A stretch of DNA of 64,000 nucleotides from Odontesthes bonariensis (taxonomy: Eukaryota; Chordata; Actinopteri; Atheriniformes; Atherinopsidae). This document shows, piece by piece, positions 58,046 through 64,000 of the stretch. Both the position numbers and the translations under genes were made by a program. The DNA lies in assembly GCF_027942865.1 (NCBI RefSeq), contig NC_134522.1, forward strand, positions 35,591,149 through 35,655,148. Direction: 5' to 3'. The notes below the pieces were generated by a model that was not told the DNA's origin, did not search any database, and saw only the letters and a list, made by a program, of their open reading frames with translations. Every line of letters begins with the position of its first letter. The first letter of the stretch is position 1.

Positions 58046-58989
58046 TAGGGATGTTAACCGATGACTGTATGACCGATGGTTGACCGAATCAACGTCGTCC
58101 GGTTAGAATTTTTCTGCCGTCGGTTTAAAAAAAAAAAAAAAAAAAAAAAACTCACTATATCTTTAGAAATGTTATGTGAGCATGTGCCATCCCACGATGG
58201 AAGAACAACCGCAGCAGAGCGCACGTAGAGTTTCCTCAGAGGTCCTCTCTTACACCGGTTGCAACTTGTACGCCGTACATGACGGGTCCTGTCTGCGCAG
58301 TTAAAAAAAAAAATCGCCACTATTAACCTAAATAAAGCCAATGTGGCTGCGTGTGGACTACAACATAATAATAATTGTAAAACTGTAATGGCAAAAGACA
58401 CACGACTAACTTAGCCTACGTGTTGTGATATATTCATCTGTACTTAAATAGCAAGACGACAGGAACTTATTGCAAAGGATTTTGTGCAGCATCTAGCTAC
58501 GCCACAGAGGCTGTTGGCATTCAGTAAGTTTTTTTTTTTAACAAAGTCATTGGTTAACCCACTTTCCTGTAACACCGCCAAATGCACCGTTCTCTGTTTG
58601 TGACTTTGTAACGGGGGGCTTTTAACAGCCCGAGTTCGGTGCCGCGTTTGATTCGTGTTTAAAAAGTACAGTGACTGGAAGGGCGCCGTTGCGCGTAATG
58701 TGTGGCTGTGCGTGTCTGCGCAGGCACAGCAATTATTTTTCTACCCAAAACCCTTATTCCTCCACAAGTACGCCTAGAACTAGTGGTCAATGATTGGGGA
58801 AAATGTATAATACCAAGGGCACGAACCAACATTAATTGTGTGGTGGGAGCCTAACCAGTCGGCAGAGAAAGACGCGCGACAGGACACAGATATCATAAAT
58901 GGCACTTATAGAATTTTCGGTGACCGACTTTAATCGACTAATGAGGCTCAGTGGTCGGTCAAGACTTTTTTTAAATTTCGACATCCCTA
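58046..58989. mobile_element. hAT-type non-autonomous element inside the minisatellite
   Basis: It begins TAGGGATGT and ends ACATCCCTA, flanked by the 8-bp duplication ACCCTAAC (58038-58045 and 58990-58997), the hAT hallmark. Because the duplication equals part of the repeat unit, the target was the array itself. It is 944 bp with no transposase; internal sub-terminal ACCGATG/CGGTCGG motifs repeat near both ends. Confidence 0.88.
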
Positions 58990-60425
58990 ACCCTAACAAA
59001 CACTCTCAGAGACCCTAACAAACACTCCCAGAGCTGCAGAGCTTTACACTCTGAGACCCTAACAAACACTCTCAGAGACCCTAACAAACACTCTGAGACC
59101 CTAACAAACACTCTGAGACCCTAACAAACTCTCTGAGACCCTAACAAACACTCTCTGAGACCCTAACAAACACTCTGAGACCCTAACAAACTCTCTGAGA
59201 CCCTAACAAACACTCTCTGAGACCCTAACAAACACTCTCTGAGACCCTAAAAAACACTCCCAGAGACCCTAACAAACACTCTCAGAGACCCTAACAAACA
59301 CTCTGAGACCCTAACAAACACTCTCTGAGACCCTAACAAACACTCTCTGAGACCCTAACAAACACTCTGAGACCCTAACAAACACTCCCAGAGCTGCAGA
59401 GCTTTACACTCTCAGAGACCCTAACAAAGATTCTCAGAGACCCTAACAAACACTCCCAGAGCTGCAGAGCTTTACACTCTCAGAGACCCTAACAAACACT
59501 CTCAGAGACCCTAACAAACACTCTCAGAGACCCTAACAAACTCTCTCAGAGACCCTAACAAAGATTCTCAGAGACCCTAACAAACACTCCCAGAGCTGCA
59601 AAGATTTACACTCTGAGACCCTAACAAACACTCTGAGACCCTAACAAACACTCTGAGACCCTTACAAACACTCTGAGACCCTAACAAACACTCTCAGAGA
59701 CCCTAACAAACACTCCCAGAGACCCTAACAAACACTCCCAGAGACCCTAACAAACACTGAGACCCTAACAAACACTCTCTGAGACCCTAACAAACACTCT
59801 GAGACCCTAACAAACACTCCCAGAGCTGCAGAGCTTTACACTCTCAGAGACCCTAACAAAGATTCTCAGAGACCCTAACAAACACTCCCAGAGCTGCAGA
59901 GCTTTACACTCTCAGAGACCCTAACAAACACTCCCAGAGCTGCAGAGCTTTACACTCTCAGAGACCCTAACAAAGATTCTCAGAGACCCTAACAAACACT
60001 CCCAGAGCTGCAGAGCTTTACACTCTCAGAGACCCTAACAAACACTCTCAGAGACCCTAACAAACACTCTCAGAGACCCTAACAAACTCTCTCAGAGACC
60101 CTAACAAAGATTCTCAGAGACCCTAACAAACACTCCCAGAGCTGCAAAGATTTACACTCTGAGACCCTAACAAACACTCTGAGACCCTAACAAACACTCT
60201 GAGACCCTTACAAACACTCTGAGACCCTAACAAACACTCTCAGAGACCCTAACAAACACTCCCAGAGACCCTAACAAACACTCCCAGAGACCCTAACAAA
60301 CACTCCCAGAGCTGCAGAGCTTTACACTCTCAGAGACCCTAACAAAGATTCTCAGAGACCCTAACAAACACTCTCTGAGACCCTAACAAACACTCTCTGA
60401 GACCCTAACAAACACTCTTAGACCC
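58990..60425. repeat. Minisatellite array, second segment
   Basis: Tandem units of 20-22 bp, CACTCCCAGAGACCCTAAC or CACTCTGAGACCCTAAC followed by AAA, with an occasional longer unit that inserts GCTGCAGAGCTTTACACTCT. A higher-order duplication is visible: the variant AAGATTTACACTCTGAGACC occurs at 59601 and again at 60147, 546 bp apart, with the same order of variants around it. Confidence 0.97.
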
Positions 60426-61525
60426 CAGTGTTTCCCACAGATGTGAAGGCAATGTGTGGTGGTGGTGGGCCGGGGGTGTAAAAAATTCTTCAAAATAATT
60501 CCTTCGTTAATAATTGGTCACACAGAACTTTATTGTATTAACCCATAAGAACCCAGACCCATTTCTACTTAAATGAAAATTAAGGGGGTTATAACAGACT
60601 AAATAGACCACATAGAACCCATTTCAGAATTTTTTTCCAAAATACCACACCCCACTGTCAGAGATCTGTAATGTGACATATATGTCACATTGGGAGTTAA
60701 GAACCTGGATAATTTCTCCATCAAGTAAAATTATGGGGGACGTAAGGATGTGTGACACCTGTGTCACGGTGAGTGACACAGGTGCGGCTTATCTGCAGAT
60801 TTTCACATCTTCATTGTAAACAAATTAAAACATAGCTAATTACACTGGTCGGACTGTTCAGCTGTTTCAGACTGATACCTCCGGTTCAGGCTGGTCCTCA
60901 TCCTCAACACGTCTCTCTTTCAATCGCGGAAAATATTTTTCAATACTCATCTGGATTGAAGCAGCAAACATTCAGTGTAAGAGTTTAAAAAAACTACTTT
61001 ATTTGATTCACAACTGATAGTGTTTTGACCTCGACAAACCCAACAATTTTTTTATTTTTTTTTTTACGGCAAACTTGCGACTAGTTAACTTTATAAAGAA
61101 GGCGTAATCGCGTGTTTGCTATGGGTCGGGACGGGACAACATTGTATTAAAAATATAAAATATTTTTATAGGACTTTTTAATGTGTGATTTTATAAAGGT
61201 GCACGTGATACCAACCTTTCGTGAATTTCGCCAGCAGTCTTCTTTCGGTTGAGCCAGAGCTATAGAGCTAATCTAAGCTAGCAAGCTTCCACGCTTCCAG
61301 GGAAGCACGGAGGGGAGGGGCTGTGTGTGTGTGAGTAGGCTATGCGAGAGAGACGCAAGGGACAGAGAGACGGAGGGAGAGCAGCAAGGAAATGCAGCTG
61401 AACGAATTAGAGTATTTTTTAAATAGCGTTAAAAAAAAAAATTTCTTAACGAAACGCAATATGTGGCGGCCGATGTTTAATCTGTGGCGCACCGCCACGA
61501 ATTAGTCTATGTGTGGGAAACACTG
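60426..61525. mobile_element. TIR element (hAT-like) inside the minisatellite
   Basis: The ends are CAGTGTTTCCCACA and TGTGGGAAACACTG, a 14-bp perfect inverted pair typical of fish hAT families. GACCC flanks both sides (60421-60425 and 61526-61530); a full 8-bp duplication is not seen, perhaps because the left flank has mutated. It is 1100 bp, with no transposase ORF. Confidence 0.85.
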
Positions 61526-64000
61526 GACCCTAACAAACACTCCCAGAGACCCTAACAAACACTCCCAGAGACCCTAACAAACACTCTGAGACCCTAACAA
61601 ACACTCTCTGAGACCCTAACAAACACTCTGAGACCCTAACAAACACTCTCTGAGACCCTAACAAACACTCCCAGAGCTGCAGAGCTTTACACTCTCAGAG
61701 ACCCTAACAAACACTCCCAGAGACCCTAACAAACACTCCCAGAGACCCTAACAAACACTCCCAGAGACCCTAACAAACACTCCCAGAGCTGCAGAGCTTT
61801 ACACTCTCAGAGACCCTAACAAACACTCCCAGAGACCCTAACAAACACTCCCAGAGACCCTAACAAACACTCCCAGAGACCCTAACAAACACTCCCAGAG
61901 ACCCTAATAAACACTCTCTGAGACCCTAACAAACACTCCCAGAGACCCTAATAAACACTCTCTGAGACCCTAACAAACACTCCCAGAGACCCTAATAAAC
62001 ACTCTCTGAGACCCTAACAAACACTCCCAGAGACCCTAACAAACACTCCCAGAGACCCTAATAAACACTCCCAGAGACCCTAATAAACACTCCCAGAGAC
62101 CCTAACAAACACTCTGAGACCCTAACAAACACTCCCAGAGACCCTAACAAACACTCTGAGACCCTAACAAACACTCTGAGACCCTAACAAACACTCCCAG
62201 AGACCCTAACAAACACTCTGAGACCCTAACAAACACTCTGAGACCCTAACAAACACTCCCAGAGACCCTAACAAACACTCTCTGAGACCCTAACAAACAC
62301 TCTGAGACCCTAACAAACACTCCCAGAGACCCTAACAAACACTCCCAGAGACCCTAACAAACACTCCCAGAGACCCTAACAAACACTCCCAGAGACCCTA
62401 AGAAACACTCCCAGAGACCCTAACAAACACTCTCTGAGACCCTAACAAACACTCCCAGAGACCCTAACAAACACTCTGAGACCCTAACAAACACTCTGAG
62501 ACCCTAACAAACACTCTGAGACCCTAACAAACACTCTGAGACCCTAACAAACACTCCCAGAGACCCTAAGAAACACTCCCAGAGACCCTAACAAACACTC
62601 TCTGAGACCCTAACAAACACTCTGAGACCCTAACAAACACTCCCAGAGACCCTAACAAACACTCCCAGAGACCCTAACAAACACTCTCAGAGACCCTAAC
62701 AAACACTCCCAGAGCTGCAGAGCTTTACACTCTCAGAGACCCTAACAAACACTCCCAGAGCTGCAGAGCTTTACACTCTCAGAGACCCTAACAAACACTC
62801 CCAGAGACCCTAACAAACACTCTGAGACCCTAACAAACACTCCCAGAGACCCTAACAAACACTCTGAGACCCTAACAAACACTCTCTGAGACCCTAACAA
62901 ACACTCCCAGAGCTGCAGAGCTTTACACTCTCAGAGACCCTAACAAACACTCCCAGAGACCCTAACAAACACTCCCAGAGACCCTAACAAACACTCCCAG
63001 AGACCCTAACAAACACTCCCAGAGCTGCAGAGCTTTACACTCTCAGAGACCCTAACAAACACTCCCAGAGACCCTAACAAACACTCCCAGAGACCCTAAC
63101 AAACACTCCCAGAGACCCTAACAAACACTCCCAGAGACCCTAACAAACACTCCCAGAGACCCTAACAAACACTCCCAGAGACCCTAATAAACACTCCCAG
63201 AGACCCTAACAAACACTCTGAGACCCTAACAAACACTCCCAGAGACCCTAACAAACACTCTGAGACCCTAACAAACACTCCCAGAGACCCTAACAAACAC
63301 TCTGAGACCCTAACAAACACTCTGAGACCCTAACAAACACTCCCAGAGACCCTAACAAACACTCTGAGACCCTAACAAACACTCTGAGACCCTAACAAAC
63401 ACTCCCAGAGACCCTAACAAACACTCTCTGAGACCCTAACAAACACTCTGAGACCCTAACAAACACTCCCAGAGACCCTAACAAACACTCCCAGAGACCC
63501 TAACAAACACTCCCAGAGACCCTAACAAACACTCCCAGAGACCCTAACAAACACTCTCTGAGACCCTAACAAACACTCCCAGAGACCCTAACAAACACTC
63601 TGAGACCCTAACAAACACTCTGAGACCCTAACAAACACTCTGAGACCCTAACAAACACTCCCAGAGACCCTAAGAAACACTCCCAGAGACCCTAAGAAAC
63701 ACTCTCTGAGACCCTAACAAACACTCTGAGACCCTAACAAACACTCCCAGAGACCCTAACAAACACTCCCAGAGACCCTAACAAACACTCTCAGAGACCC
63801 TAACAAACACTCCCAGAGCTGCAGAGCTTTACACTCTCAGAGACCCTAACAAACACTCCCAGAGCTGCAGAGCTTTACACTCTCAGAGACCCTAACAAAC
63901 ACTCCCAGAGACCCTAACAAACACTCTGAGACCCTAACAAACACTCCCAGAGACCCTAACAAACACTCTGAGACCCTAACAAACACTCCCAGAGACCCTA
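61526..64000. repeat. Minisatellite array, third segment, running off the window
   Basis: The same 20-22-bp units, here mostly CACTCCCAGAGACCCTAAC followed by AAA. Blocks with the GAGCTGCAGAGC variant recur at 61674/61786, 62700/62760, 62910/63022 and 63805/63865, so there is a higher-order repeat of roughly 1.1-1.25 kb (1236 bp for the first pair, 1104 bp for the second). The array continues past the window end. Confidence 0.97.

Noticed and set aside
57958..64000. Regularly spaced repeats resembling a CRISPR array
   Set aside because: The units are directly tandem without unique spacers, vary in length, and sit in a vertebrate genome.

Overview
The window is ordinary vertebrate nuclear DNA and looks like a teleost fish. 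Genes are split by introns with GT/AG junctions, and more than half of the sequence is transposable elements and simple or complex tandem repeats. The transposon mix (Rex3/RTE and L2/Rex1-like LINEs, DIRS tyrosine-recombinase retroelements, Harbinger, hAT, an ISL2EU-like DNA transposon, Gypsy) is typical of ray-finned fish. The species cannot be named from the sequence.

Two host genes can be read exon by exon. A dapper/Dact gene (dact1-like) lies on the + strand in four coding exons from 1942 to 12605; all junction phases fit and the product is 857 residues ending in the PDZ-binding tail MTTV. A galectin-3 gene (lgals3-like) lies on the + strand with coding exons from 41517 to 49405, giving 278 residues: a tiny first coding exon, a Pro/Gly/Trp-rich tandem-repeat exon and a carbohydrate-recognition domain with its sugar-contacting residues intact. 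Human DACT1 and LGALS3 are a few Mb apart on 14q22-q23, so finding both here supports conserved linkage and the dact1 call.

Layout: 0.3-1.3 kb LINE fragment; 1.9-12.6 kb dact1; 12.6-14.4 kb 3' flank; 14.5-18.9 kb a decayed DIRS element (- strand) carrying a LINE insertion; 19-22.5 kb sparse LINE pieces; 22.5-30.7 kb a nearly complete DIRS element (+ strand) with terminal repeats, an internal complementary region, gag, RT/RNase H and tyrosine recombinase, split by a 2.2-kb ISL2EU-like transposon; 30.8-34.5 kb a deleted Gypsy element with both LTRs lying against a 2.2-kb TG...CA segment that looks like a large solo LTR; 35.3-36.5 kb a Harbinger remnant and a 396-bp duplication; 36.5-49.4 kb lgals3 and its upstream region, with a 600-bp TIR element, Gypsy and LINE pieces in intron; 50.5-52.2 kb LINE; 52.5-52.9 kb TTAA-flanked MITE; 53.2-53.8 kb a CpG-rich segment that may be a promoter and first exon; 54.5 kb Rex3 fragment; 57.96 kb to the end a large minisatellite whose unit contains CCCTAA, invaded by two TIR elements.

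The transposons give a readable order of events: several insertions keep target-site duplications (AT, TTAG, ACCCTAAC, TTAA, a 9-bp repeat), and the ISL2EU-like insertion can be checked against intact sister copies of the repeat it entered. No prokaryote-style operon, CRISPR array or rRNA/tRNA gene was seen. I did not find a convincing new multi-gene system; the most noteworthy structures are the DIRS leader repeat array with its nested transposon, the large putative LTR, and the telomere-like minisatellite.
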